In this document: in pieces, positions 38,064 through 45,322 of the stretch | How positions within the stretch are numbered: position 1 is the first letter of the stretch | Layout of the letters: each line of letters begins with the position of its first letter | Assembly (NCBI GenBank): GCA_018613055.1 | Contig: JAGGQZ010000003.1 | Location: 186,001-250,000 of the forward strand | Source of the DNA: Chryseobacterium sp. ISL-80 | Lineage (GTDB): Bacteria > Bacillota > Bacilli > Bacillales > Cytobacillaceae | Length of the DNA: 64,000 nucleotides | Direction of reading: 5' to 3' | The notes under the pieces: generated by a model | What the model saw: only the letters and a program-made list of their open reading frames with translations | The model's database searches: none | Told to the model about the DNA's origin: nothing | Position numbers and translations under genes: made by a program

Positions 38064-39200
38064 CTATAAAATCCCTTTGGCATTTAACCAGTAAAGCTCG
38101 TTGTATACTGCTTTGAACCAGTGCAGCAGGTCAGAAGTCTCTGCTGGCTGCGGCGGGTTATTGTAGTCAAACGTAATCATGCTGGCATCTTCAAGGCTGT
38201 TTTCAAGGAAGCAGGCCACCTTGCCGTTATAGACAGCGGTTTCCGGACGGCCGGATAATCTGCTGATGATATTGGCAACCAGGGATTCAGATTGATAGTG
38301 TGCAGTTGATCCTGCTTTGCTGATTGGCAGGTTGGTTGCATCACCAATTACATAGACATCGTCCTGGCCAATCATTTTCAACGTTGTCCGGTTTGTCGGA
38401 ATGAAGCCGGATTCATCGCCAATGCCGGAATCAATCACAGCTTTTGCGCCAGTATGCGCCGGAATCGTAATGAGCATGTCATACTCATGTTCAGAGCCGT
38501 CCATTGTAATTGCGACTTTGCGCTTTGGATCCACTTCTTCCAGATTGAAGAATGTTTCATATTTGATATCCCGTTTTTCAAACTGCGGCAGTCCCCATTC
38601 TGCCACTGGAACCAGTGAATGGATCCGTCCGATCGGATAGGCGTATTTGATTTCAATATCCTTGCGTCTGCCATTCTTGCGATAATAGTCATCCAGCATC
38701 AATGCCAGTTCAAGTGGAGCAGCTGGACATTTGTGCGGCACATCGATGGTGATCAGGATTTTCCCTTTTTCCATCGCTGCCAGGTCATCACGAAGGCGTT
38801 CTGCTCCTTCAAGTGTATAGAAGTTATGCGCACCTTCCCTCAAACCTGGAACACTGTCAAAGTCAGGATGGGATCCTGTTGCGATGACTAGATAGTCATA
38901 TTGATACTGCTTTTTGCCTTTGACCGTCTTCTTCTCTACATCGATTTTCTCAACATCATCATAAACAAGATTCACATGTCTGTGGACAAGAGTATCCTGC
39001 TTCCTGATAAAATGCTCAGACGGTTTTTCATTAAAAGCGATGAATAGGTATCCTGGCTGGTAAATATGCTTTTCTGTATTGGAAATCAAAGTGACTTCGA
39101 CTTCTCGCTTTTTAATTTCTTCGCCAAGCTGGCGGGCTAGCCTGTTTGCAACCATTGTACCCGCACTGCCGGCTCCAAGAACCACGATTTTTTTTGTCAT
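38064..39200 (-). CDS. Sulfide:quinone oxidoreductase-like FAD enzyme
   Basis: 378-residue FAD/NAD(P)-binding oxidoreductase. The N-terminal dinucleotide motif is KIVVLGAGSAGTMVANRLAR; YDYLVIATGSHPDFD and DVYVIGDATNLPISKAGSTAHYQ are the second nucleotide and FAD motifs. Two cysteines, Cys158 (HKCPAAPLE) and Cys330 (VACFLE), are at positions typical of the redox pair in SQR-type enzymes. The neighbours tusA and dsrE support a sulfide-oxidation role. The ATG at 39200 has GAGGTG 6 nt upstream. Substrate is inferred. Confidence 0.85.
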   Translation of the reverse strand: MTKKIVVLGAGSAGTMVANRLARQLGEEIKKREVEVTLISNTEKHIYQPGYLFIAFNEKPSEHFIRKQDTLVHRHVNLVYDDVEKIDVEKKTVKGKKQYQYDYLVIATGSHPDFDSVPGLREGAHNFYTLEGAERLRDDLAAMEKGKILITIDVPHKCPAAPLELALMLDDYYRKNGRRKDIEIKYAYPIGRIHSLVPVAEWGLPQFEKRDIKYETFFNLEEVDPKRKVAITMDGSEHEYDMLITIPAHTGAKAVIDSGIGDESGFIPTNRTTLKMIGQDDVYVIGDATNLPISKAGSTAHYQSESLVANIISRLSGRPETAVYNGKVACFLENSLEDASMITFDYNNPPQPAETSDLLHWFKAVYNELYWLNAKGIL

Positions 39201-39311
39201 TTCGTCCACCTCTTTACTGGATTCTTTGATCAAGGCTGTTGTTTTGTTCTGGACTTTTTTACGGCTTGAACTCGTAGTTACCGTAAAGAGCCTGTGTCAA
39301 ACAGCGATCAA

Positions 39312-39551
39312 TTATTTTACTTTTTTAACTGCGATCTTGAATTCATCGCCTTCATTTTCGAGGTAGGCAATTTCGTGGCCCATTTTATTAACCCATTCAG
39401 GGATATCAACTGCTGAACCTTTATCAGTGGAAAGGACTTCCACTACATCTCCAACTTGTGCTGTTTTAATGCCTTTTACCAATTCCATTAATGGTCCAGG
39501 GCAATATGCTCCTCTTGCATCGATTGATTTTGTTACTTGTACTTCACTCAT
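39312..39551 (-). CDS. TusA family sulfur carrier protein
   Basis: 79-residue sulfur carrier with the CPxP motif YCPGPLMELV (active Cys17), which receives and transfers persulfide sulfur. It is between the dsrE-like and sqr-like genes. GGAGG precedes the ATG. In this setting it more likely handles sulfide-derived sulfur than tRNA thiolation. Confidence 0.93.
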   Translation of the reverse strand: MSEVQVTKSIDARGAYCPGPLMELVKGIKTAQVGDVVEVLSTDKGSAVDIPEWVNKMGHEIAYLENEGDEFKIAVKKVK

Positions 39552-39670
39552 GATTTATTCCTCCTGTAAGTTAATGTTTTATGTTAAAATAAGAAAAGAT
39601 TTTTTATTTTTGCATGAAGGGGAAAGTGTGAAAGGCCTGCACGCCGAATCACTTTTCCTGCTTCTGCAGT

Positions 39671-40072
39671 TTACATTGTAATGACTGTTGCTCCCTGGGT
39701 CATTCCCAGGAATTTCGTTACCCCGATGACGCCATCGAATACATCCAGCATATCTTCTTCTTTCCAATCCATGATGTCCATTGCTAATGCGCATCCGTAA
39801 ATATTCAACTCACCCATTTCTTTGCCTTCCTGCAATAATGCATCGAATAATGGAATTTTCTTCGCAAGCATTTCCTTGCCGATTGTTCCTGTAATAAAGT
39901 CTGTGTTTTCGAAGCTGTCTTTACGGAAAGACTTTAGAGCATTCATTGTCACGAAAACATTGACTGTCATTCCTGACATGGATGCGACTGATCCAACAAG
40001 GGCCCCAGCATGCAATTTTTCAAGATCTTCAGATAATAAAATAACCGCTAAAGATGGTGTTTGCTGTTCCAT
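39671..40072 (-). CDS. DsrE/DsrF/DrsH-like protein
   Basis: 133-residue protein of the DsrE fold with a conserved cysteine (Cys94 in NIYGCALAMDIMD) and the AVILLSEDLEKLHAGALVGSVASM N-terminus. DsrE-like proteins bind and relay persulfide sulfur. First gene of dsrE-tusA-sqr-DUF1641, with a promoter candidate at 40123-40152. Confidence 0.9.
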   Translation of the reverse strand: MEQQTPSLAVILLSEDLEKLHAGALVGSVASMSGMTVNVFVTMNALKSFRKDSFENTDFITGTIGKEMLAKKIPLFDALLQEGKEMGELNIYGCALAMDIMDWKEEDMLDVFDGVIGVTKFLGMTQGATVITM

Positions 40073-40122
40073 AATTTATTGCCTCCTAATAAATTGATTC
40101 GATTGATTTACCTTACACCTGA

Positions 40123-40152
40123 ATTATACCCATACCCCTATAACTATGTCTG
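40123..40152 (-). promoter_or_regulatory. Candidate promoter of the persulfide cluster with GGGTAT repeats
   Basis: Minus strand CAGACA - 18 nt - TATAAT (40128-40123), about 50 nt before dsrE. The spacer carries TATAGGGG-TATGGGTATA, reminiscent of operators of CsoR/CstR-type repressors that sense persulfides in Firmicutes. No such repressor gene is in the window, so the operator assignment is tentative. Confidence 0.4.
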
Positions 40153-40345
40153 TTTCTTTTATGTGAACGTTGTTGGTCTAAAAAGTGACAAAACAAAGTG
40201 TTCATAGGGTTATCTATTCCTTCTTAAAAGCAAACTTGTGGTATTAATTTCCAAAACAAAATATTTATTGGGACAGACACAATCCCTTTCATACAGACAT
40301 AGGAATTTATTATAGGCGAAAGCCTAAAAAAGCGGGGGTGGAAAC

Positions 40346-41068
40346 ATGTCTGGCATACTGACAGCACTCGGGTATCTAGTAAAAGAAGTCATCCTTCTTG
40401 TTTCGTATGTTAAAAACAATGCATTTCCTCAACCGTTATCTGCTGCTGATGAGCGAAAGTACTTAAGGTTGATGGCAAATGGCGACCCACACGCAAGGAA
40501 CATGCTGATTGAACACAATCTGAGACTTGTCGCGCATATCGTGAAAAAATTCGAAAACACCGGCGAGGATTCTGAGGATTTGATTTCAATCGGAACAATC
40601 GGCCTGATTAAGGCCATCGAAAGTTATTCGGAAGGAAAGGGCACCAAGCTTGCCACCTATGCTGCACGATGTATAGAGAATGAGATTCTCATGCATTTGA
40701 GAGCATTGAAGAAAACAAAAAAAGATGTTTCATTGCATGACCCGATTGGCCAGGACAAAGAAGGAAACGAAATCTCGCTCATCGACGTCCTGAAGTCTGA
40801 ATCGGAGGATGTCATTGACACGATCCAGCTCAATATGGAGCTTGAAAAAGTGAAAGAATATATCGATGTCCTCGATGACCGTGAAAAAGAGGTCATTGTT
40901 GGCCGTTTTGGCCTTGATTTGAAGAAGGAGAAAACACAGCGGGAAATTGCCAAGGAACTCGGAATCTCGAGAAGTTATGTATCAAGGATCGAAAAACGGG
41001 CGTTGATGAAAATGTTCCATGAATTTTACCGCGCGGAAAAGGAGAAGAAAAAGAATAAAGGCCAATGA
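40346..41068 (+). CDS. sigK: RNA polymerase sporulation sigma factor SigK, uninterrupted
   Basis: 240-residue late mother-cell sigma factor made as pro-SigK. The first 20 residues ([20 protein letters not shown]) form the hydrophobic pro-sequence, followed by [12 protein letters not shown], the mature N-terminus after SpoIVFB cleavage in B. subtilis. Region 2 ([37 protein letters not shown]) and region 4 ([25 protein letters not shown]) are complete in one frame. There is no skin-like insertion. GGGGGTGG precedes the ATG. Confidence 0.97.
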   Translation: MSGILTALGYLVKEVILLVSYVKNNAFPQPLSAADERKYLRLMANGDPHARNMLIEHNLRLVAHIVKKFENTGEDSEDLISIGTIGLIKAIESYSEGKGTKLATYAARCIENEILMHLRALKKTKKDVSLHDPIGQDKEGNEISLIDVLKSESEDVIDTIQLNMELEKVKEYIDVLDDREKEVIVGRFGLDLKKEKTQREIAKELGISRSYVSRIEKRALMKMFHEFYRAEKEKKKNKGQ

Positions 41069-41071
41069 GGA

Positions 41072-41100
41072 AAAACCCGGACTGTTGATCCGGGTTTTCT
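41072..41100 (+). terminator. Terminator of sigK
   Basis: AAAACCCGGA / TCCGGGTTTT stem with 7-nt loop, 4 nt after the sigK stop. Confidence 0.9.
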
Positions 41101-41181
41101 TAATGTGAAAAACGGCTTCTGGTTTTAGAGATGATCCGATTCGGAAGTCTCTTTGAAAAGGCCCCAAGCTATCACATAAAT

Positions 41182-41225
41182 AAAGAGGGTGCCCAAAAGT
41201 TTTATGCATTTGGAACACCCTCTTT
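41182..41225 (-). terminator. Terminator of the tiny-ORF cluster
   Basis: AAAGAGGGTG / CACCCTCTTT arms with an inner CCCAAA/TTTGG pairing. It lies 8 nt after the stop of the 25-codon ORF on the minus strand, and could also work on the plus strand. Confidence 0.7.
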
Positions 41226-41232
41226 TGACCTT

Positions 41233-41310
41233 CTATTCCACGCTCACTTCTGCAGCAACAACCAAACCGACAGCACCACAGATCACCAATCCCATGACGA
41301 TTAAGAACAT
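41233..41310 (-). CDS. Tiny hydrophobic ORF, 25 residues
   Basis: Minus-strand ORF with AAAGGGGTG exactly 6 nt before the ATG at 41310. The product is MFLIVMGLVICGAVG followed by a short LVVAAEVSVE end, that is, one membrane helix with an acidic tail. It is followed by a hairpin terminator. No family recognised. Supported by binding site, position and composition only. Confidence 0.5.
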   Translation of the reverse strand: MFLIVMGLVICGAVGLVVAAEVSVE

Positions 41311-41396
41311 GCCCATCACCCCTTTAACAGACCCATTATTACACCAAATTTATCACATAAATACGGTGTTAAAAGGGTGGGGTTGTGAACATTTTG

Positions 41397-41456
41397 TTAA
41401 CGATGGGATTTCTTTTTCCTGAAAACAAGCGTTAACAACAGTATATGCAAAGACAT
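41397..41456 (-). CDS. Tiny ORF, 19 residues, YrzI-like N-terminus
   Basis: ORF MSLHILLLTLVFRKKKSHR behind AAGGAGTTGGGAGGT, 6 nt before the ATG at 41456. Hydrophobic start followed by a basic tail. The N-terminus resembles YrzI upstream (MTLNILFFTITINKRQ), so it may be a shortened duplicate of yrzI. Confidence 0.5.
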   Translation of the reverse strand: MSLHILLLTLVFRKKKSHR

Positions 41457-41479
41457 AAATTTACCTCCCAACTCCTTCG

Positions 41480-41539
41480 TTAGGTGGTGTCCTTCTCCAC
41501 CCATAAGCTAGCCAGTCTTCTTTGAATTAAATAAATCAT
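41480..41539 (-). CDS. Tiny ORF, 19 residues
   Basis: ORF MIYLIQRRLASLWVEKDTT behind GAAAGGTGG, 7 nt before the ATG at 41539. It lies between yrzI and the other 19-codon ORF on the same strand. No family recognised; could be a leader peptide or a relic. Confidence 0.4.
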   Translation of the reverse strand: MIYLIQRRLASLWVEKDTT

Positions 41540-41577
41540 TTTCTTTCCACCTTTCTTCGTTAAATTATTCAAATGAA

Positions 41578-41715
41578 TTAAAACAGGCGCAGCATTGATT
41601 GACGTGTTTTGTTTTCTTCAACCATCTTATCAACCATTTCATTATGGCGAATTTCTTCTAGAGACATTTGACGTTTGTTAATCGTAATTGTGAAAAACAA
41701 GATATTTAAGGTCAT
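41578..41715 (-). CDS. YrzI family small protein
   Basis: 45-residue protein: MTLNILFFTITINKRQMSLE, then a charged helix with EEIRHNEMVDKMVEENKTRQ. This matches the YrzI family of short Bacillus proteins (hydrophobic strand, then charged helix). AAAAGGAGGTG lies 10 nt before the ATG at 41715. Two terminator-like hairpins precede it, suggesting attenuation. Function unknown. Confidence 0.75.
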   Translation of the reverse strand: MTLNILFFTITINKRQMSLEEIRHNEMVDKMVEENKTRQSMLRLF

Positions 41716-41746
41716 AATTGGGTTCACCTCCTTTTGATTCCACCCC

Positions 41747-41777
41747 AAAAAGCCGCAAGGATTCCTCCCCTGCGGCC
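41747..41777 (-). terminator. Second attenuator-like terminator upstream of yrzI
   Basis: Minus strand GCCGCA / TGCGGC stem followed by TTTTT, just before the yrzI binding site. Confidence 0.75.
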
Positions 41778-41788
41778 TAAATGGGCAC

Positions 41789-41822
41789 AAAAAAGCCACA
41801 GGGCACGATTCTCCCTGCGGCC
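41789..41822 (-). terminator. First attenuator-like terminator, after the 26-residue ORF
   Basis: Minus strand GCCGCAGGG / CCCTGTGGC stem followed by TTTTTT, 27 nt after the stop of the 26-codon ORF. It is similar in sequence to the hairpin at 41747-41777. Confidence 0.78.
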
Positions 41823-41848
41823 TTGGATGTATTAGTCAATAAAGCAAC

Positions 41849-41929
41849 TTAAATAATCCAGTCCGATCCGGTCGAATGCGCATTACGATATGAAGTTTGT
41901 GCGTTTTTCCAGTATCCATTCATGATCAT
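41849..41929 (-). CDS. Tiny ORF, 26 residues, possible leader peptide
   Basis: ORF starting MIMNGYWKNAQTSYRNAHST behind AGAAGGAGGT, one of the strongest binding sites in the window, 8 nt before the ATG at 41929. The product is polar with Tyr and Trp residues and ends DWII. Two terminator-like hairpins lie between it and yrzI, as in leader peptide-attenuator arrangements. No family recognised. Confidence 0.5.
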   Translation of the reverse strand: MIMNGYWKNAQTSYRNAHSTGSDWII

Positions 41930-42044
41930 TTCACTCGACCTCCTTCTGAATTATTAACTCACATTGGTAAGTATATCCACTGTTCCATAGTTTGTAAACC
42001 TTTTTTGGCCTTTTTTTCCAAAAAAGCGTTCGCCAAATTTCAAC

Positions 42045-42096
42045 AAAAAAACTGCATTCCAAGTTATCGGATTAATCCAATAACCGGAATGCAGTT
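42045..42096 (-). terminator. Terminator of yrhC
   Basis: Long stem CTGCATTCC / GGAATGCAG with an inner GTTAT/ATAAC pairing, followed by TTTTTTT on the minus strand. Confidence 0.9.
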
Positions 42097-42108
42097 CAGC
42101 AAGCCGAT

Positions 42109-42363
42109 TTATTTCTTCATCAATAATTCCTGGCCTTCCTCTGATTCAATCAGCTGGTTGCGGTATTTTTTCGCAAAAGCAAAGAGTAAGATCGAACCAG
42201 CAAGGAATCCCATGGATGCGCCTATAGCAATATATATATCTGTCATCACTTTCGTTTCTGACGGAATGATCGTCCCAAGATAAAAGAAAACTCCCACTGC
42301 AAGCAGGATGGTTGCAAACTGTTTGTAATCAACCATTTTTTCATAGAGTTGTTTAGCCTTCAT
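42109..42363 (-). CDS. YrhC family membrane protein
   Basis: 84-residue protein with two membrane segments (about residues 16-32 and 41-66) and charged ends; it starts MKAKQLYEKMVDYKQFATILL. It is similar to B. subtilis YrhC, the last gene of yrrT-mtnN-mccA-mccB-yrhC. Here mccA and mccB are absent from between mtnN and yrhC, and yrhC has its own terminator. Function unknown. Confidence 0.82.
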   Translation of the reverse strand: MKAKQLYEKMVDYKQFATILLAVGVFFYLGTIIPSETKVMTDIYIAIGASMGFLAGSILLFAFAKKYRNQLIESEEGQELLMKK

Positions 42364-42485
42364 TTTATATCACCTGCATTTATTAGACTTAACCACATCC
42401 CTACTTTAACATGTTTTAAACATTTTATTGGTATGTAAATATTGGAAATAGTTTATTCAGATTCTTACTCTATCCTTGATAACAC

Positions 42486-42515
42486 AAAAATAGCGTGGAA
42501 TGAACGTCCACGCTA
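42486..42515 (-). terminator. Terminator of mtnN
   Basis: TAGCGTGGA / TCCACGCTA stem with 7-nt loop followed by TTTTTGTG on the minus strand, 22 nt after the mtnN stop. Confidence 0.9.
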
Positions 42516-42537
42516 ATCTCGTATTTGAATTCGGAAA

Positions 42538-43242
42538 TCAAAGCTTCCAGTTCTTCACCATTTCATTGACGATTTCAAAAGAATTCTTTGATGCAAGCTT
42601 TGTAAATTCCAGGAAGTTTACGTCTGCTGAACCGTCGGCCTGGTCGGACATCGAACGGATGATCACGAACGGGATGTTGTTCATGCTGCATACCTGTCCG
42701 ACCGCTGCTCCTTCCATTTCTGTGCAATAACCATTAAGCTCCTCATGAAGGAATTTCACTTTTTCGCGGTCTGCGATGAATTGGTCACCTGATAAAATCC
42801 TGCCGCTGACGATTTTCTTATCTTCTACGATTTCTTTGCTTGCTGCTATCGCCAAGTCAATTAATTGCTTATCGGCTTTAAAGACCGAGACTTCTGTATA
42901 AGGGATTTCCCCTAGCTTAAAACCCAGTGCCCGAACATCCATATCATGCTGCACACAATCAGTTGAGATGACGATATCGCCAATTCTTAAATCAGGATTC
43001 ACCGCTCCCGCTACGCCTGTAAAAACGATATTAGAAGCAGCGAATTCATCAATCAGGATTTGAGTGCATACACTCGCGTTCACTTTCCCTACACCTGACT
43101 TGCAAAGTACAACATCATATCCGTTAAATGTGCCGATATAAAAAGTAATGCCCGCTTTCTTTTTCTCATCATAATCCTTCATTGCATCAAGAATATGCTC
43201 TATTTCTTCATCCATTGCACCAATAATACCAATTCTGCTCAT
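42538..43242 (-). CDS. mtnN: 5'-methylthioadenosine/S-adenosylhomocysteine nucleosidase
   Basis: 234-residue enzyme that cleaves MTA and SAH, recycling by-products of SAM and polyamine metabolism. Signatures: IGIIGAMDEEIEHIL, VFTGVAGAVNPDLRIGDIVIS, TEMEGAAVGQVC (substrate Met/Glu) and IIRSMSDQADG with the catalytic Asp. Single gene with its own terminator. In B. subtilis it is preceded by yrrT and followed by mccAB; neither is present here. Confidence 0.96.
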   Translation of the reverse strand: MSRIGIIGAMDEEIEHILDAMKDYDEKKKAGITFYIGTFNGYDVVLCKSGVGKVNASVCTQILIDEFAASNIVFTGVAGAVNPDLRIGDIVISTDCVQHDMDVRALGFKLGEIPYTEVSVFKADKQLIDLAIAASKEIVEDKKIVSGRILSGDQFIADREKVKFLHEELNGYCTEMEGAAVGQVCSMNNIPFVIIRSMSDQADGSADVNFLEFTKLASKNSFEIVNEMVKNWKL

Positions 43243-43426
43243 ATCTGCGTCCTCCCAAGAATTTTCTCCTATGTATAAAACTTTTACGCATATGCATTAC
43301 TAGAGTTCGGTGTTCTCCACCCAAATATGCCTGTCGTTTTAATTTATCAAAAAAAGTATCATTTTTATAGAGAATTTGCTATTTTATTGTGTATAGAATA
43401 TGTGTACGCAAAAGGAGAAAAAATCT

Positions 43427-43633
43427 ATGGATTTCCAATTTGAACTTATTGAAGATAAAGTTGAATTTTTCGAAGCGGTCGATTTGAAAACCCTTGAACA
43501 AAAAATCAATAAACAAATCGAGATCAATAAAGCGATCATGCTAACTGTCCATCATGTGTCCCATCAGATGCATTTAGATGATAAAGGCAGGCTGTTCTAT
43601 TCTGCAGTGGTCCATTTTAAGGCGAAAAAGTAA
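43427..43633 (+). CDS. YrzA family protein (DUF2536)
   Basis: 68-residue protein starting MDFQFELIEDKVEFFEAVDL with the core KINKQIEINKAIMLTVHHVSHQM. It matches YrzA in size and location near mtnN. AAAAGGAG lies 9 nt before ATG 43427. Function unknown. Confidence 0.82.
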   Translation: MDFQFELIEDKVEFFEAVDLKTLEQKINKQIEINKAIMLTVHHVSHQMHLDDKGRLFYSAVVHFKAKK

Positions 43634-43678
43634 CGGAGCAACCAAGACTCTACATATGCACGAACACCAATAAGCACA

Positions 43679-43710
43679 AGAAAAAGCTTGGGATATCCCA
43701 AGCTTTTTCT
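43679..43710. terminator. Bidirectional terminator between yrzA and the acyltransferase gene
   Basis: AGAAAAAGCTTGGG-ATAT-CCCAAGCTTTTTCT, perfect 14-bp symmetric stem. Confidence 0.9.
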
Positions 43711-43717
43711 ACTGCAT

Positions 43718-44869
43718 CTATAATTTAATCGTCTCAGTAGTCTCTCTTCTTATCTCGATTACTTTTAATCCAAACAGAAGCCGGAGAAAGTTAACTCGCT
43801 TAATTATAAAATGGTAAATGCACATGATGAGGGCAAATGATGAGGAAACTAATACTATGACCTTTAGCGGTATGGGCCAGTCTATACTATATATGAAATA
43901 CCCTATTAGAATAATCATCGGTTGATGAAGAACATAAAACGGCATAGAAGCTTCACTTGCATATTTTAATATTGAATTAGAGAAGTTCAAATATTTATCT
44001 CCCAGAAAAAGAATAAAGAACAGCGTATTCCATACCAATAAGACACGAACAATCATAAAGATCGCCCAACTCACTCCTGGAACCATCGGAAACCCATAGA
44101 AGATAACCCAGGAAAGATAGACCGCTGTGAAAAGGATGCTCAGCGCACCTGCTAAAAGTCCTGTTTTACGGACAAACTGCCTTAATGTTATTCTAGCGAA
44201 AAAATAAAACCCTGAAATAAACAACAGTAAATAAAAGATGATTCCCCAACTTCCTAAATTCACAATACTGTTAACAGTTAAGGCAGCGATTGATAGAGCA
44301 ATAGGAATGAGTAAATACTGTAGGATACTAAATTCCTTTCGCTCTGCTTCCCGCCTTGCTTTCAGAAAAAATGGCAGCGTGATGCCTGAAAAAAGCAGCA
44401 GCATTAAAAGATACCAAAGATGATGTCCAAAAAAAGCGAAATTGCCAGTTCCGCCTATTTCCAAATAGAGTCCATCAAAGTAATGGGGAATGAACTTTAT
44501 GAATGACCCTTTAAATTGATGATTCGTGATTCTTTCAATATACACTTGTGGTGGTGACAATAGAAAGACTCCAAAAAGTAAGGGGATTCCCAATCGTAAT
44601 AGTCTTTCTTTCATGAAACTTTTAGAATTTCTTCTTTTTAATGCATAATAAGCAGACATTCCTGAAAGCACAAAAAAAATTGGCATAATCCAATTTCCTG
44701 CTAAGAGTGAAAAAAACTCAATATATGTATGATTGATTGTGTTGTTCTTTATATGCCAGTCAAATGAATTAAAAAACATTGAACAATGATAAAGAAACAC
44801 GACCATCATTGCCAATACCTTTATCCAGTCTAAATAATGATGTCTGATTGCTACCGTTTCCTCTTCCAT
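43718..44869 (-). CDS. Acyltransferase 3 family membrane protein
   Basis: 383-residue polytopic protein with about ten membrane segments. It starts with the family motif HHYLDWIKVLAMMVVFLYHCSMFFN, which carries the conserved Asp and His residues, followed by FFVLSGMSAYYALKRRN. Such proteins acylate extracytoplasmic carbohydrates or related targets. GGGAGGG precedes the ATG. It lies between yrzA and yrrS, where B. subtilis has no such gene, and is more AT-rich to the eye than its neighbours. It may have been acquired; substrate unknown. Confidence 0.87.
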   Translation of the reverse strand: MEEETVAIRHHYLDWIKVLAMMVVFLYHCSMFFNSFDWHIKNNTINHTYIEFFSLLAGNWIMPIFFVLSGMSAYYALKRRNSKSFMKERLLRLGIPLLFGVFLLSPPQVYIERITNHQFKGSFIKFIPHYFDGLYLEIGGTGNFAFFGHHLWYLLMLLLFSGITLPFFLKARREAERKEFSILQYLLIPIALSIAALTVNSIVNLGSWGIIFYLLLFISGFYFFARITLRQFVRKTGLLAGALSILFTAVYLSWVIFYGFPMVPGVSWAIFMIVRVLLVWNTLFFILFLGDKYLNFSNSILKYASEASMPFYVLHQPMIILIGYFIYSIDWPIPLKVIVLVSSSFALIMCIYHFIIKRVNFLRLLFGLKVIEIRRETTETIKL

Positions 44870-44919
44870 AAATTCCCTCCCTATGTGTTAACTATATAAC
44901 TTTTCGAAGGAAAATGCAC

Positions 44920-44984
44920 AAAAAAATTAGCACTCTAATACAAAGTGACAACTTCCATTGTCAGGTTGTGTATTAGAGTGCTAA
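44920..44984 (-). terminator. Strong hairpin terminator, probably of the pbpI-yrrS transcript
   Basis: Perfect 16-bp stem TTAGCACTCTAATACA / TGTATTAGAGTGCTAA (44927-44942 and 44969-44984), with an inner GACAA/TTGTC, followed by TTTTTTT on the minus strand. It is separated from the yrrS stop by the MITE-like element. Confidence 0.82.
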
Positions 44985-44995
44985 TGATTAGCCCT

Positions 44996-45312
44996 TTTAA
45001 AAATTGGCTCTGTTAAAATAGACTGTTGATTTTCGTTCCAGGCGCTTCGCTTTCCGCGGGAAGAATAATGAAAAAGCCCAACACTGCCGGCTTTTTCAAA
45101 AGGCAATTCTTCCTGGCTGGCGCTGAGCCTCCTCGTCGCTTTGGTCCTGCGGGGTCTCACCTGACCATCTGCTCCCGCAGGACATTGATTAGCTTCCTGA
45201 ATCAGCCCACGCACGATGGAAATGCGTTAGCATTTTCGGAGGAGTCTACGCGCCTTCCACTACAATCAGCAGGTGTAAAAACAACATTGGACTTAACAGA
45301 GCCTTTAAAAAT
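44996..45312. mobile_element. MITE-like element with terminal inverted repeats and 9-bp direct repeats
   Basis: GGCTCTGTTAA at 45006-45016 and TTAACAGAGCC at 45293-45303 form 11-bp perfect terminal inverted repeats around 298 bp. Immediately outside, TTTAAAAAT occurs at 44996-45004 and 45304-45312 as a 9-bp direct repeat, consistent with target duplication (one extra T at the left junction). The interior is GC-rich with CGCTTCGCTTTCCGCGGG and CTGCGGGGTCTCACCTGACC and encodes no transposase. Similar dispersed intergenic repeats occur in many Bacillaceae genomes. It needs a transposase in trans. Confidence 0.85.
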
Positions 45313-45322
45313 AATACTGTCT

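Noticed and set aside
40200-40345. SigE promoter before sigK (ATATT and CATACAGA)
   Set aside because: The spacing between the two boxes is about 23 nt, far beyond the 13-15 nt expected.
44927-44984. Second CIRCE element (TTAGCACTC and GAGTGCTAA arms present)
   Set aside because: The arms are separated by 40 nt instead of 9 and belong to a longer perfect hairpin followed by a T-run, so it is a terminator.
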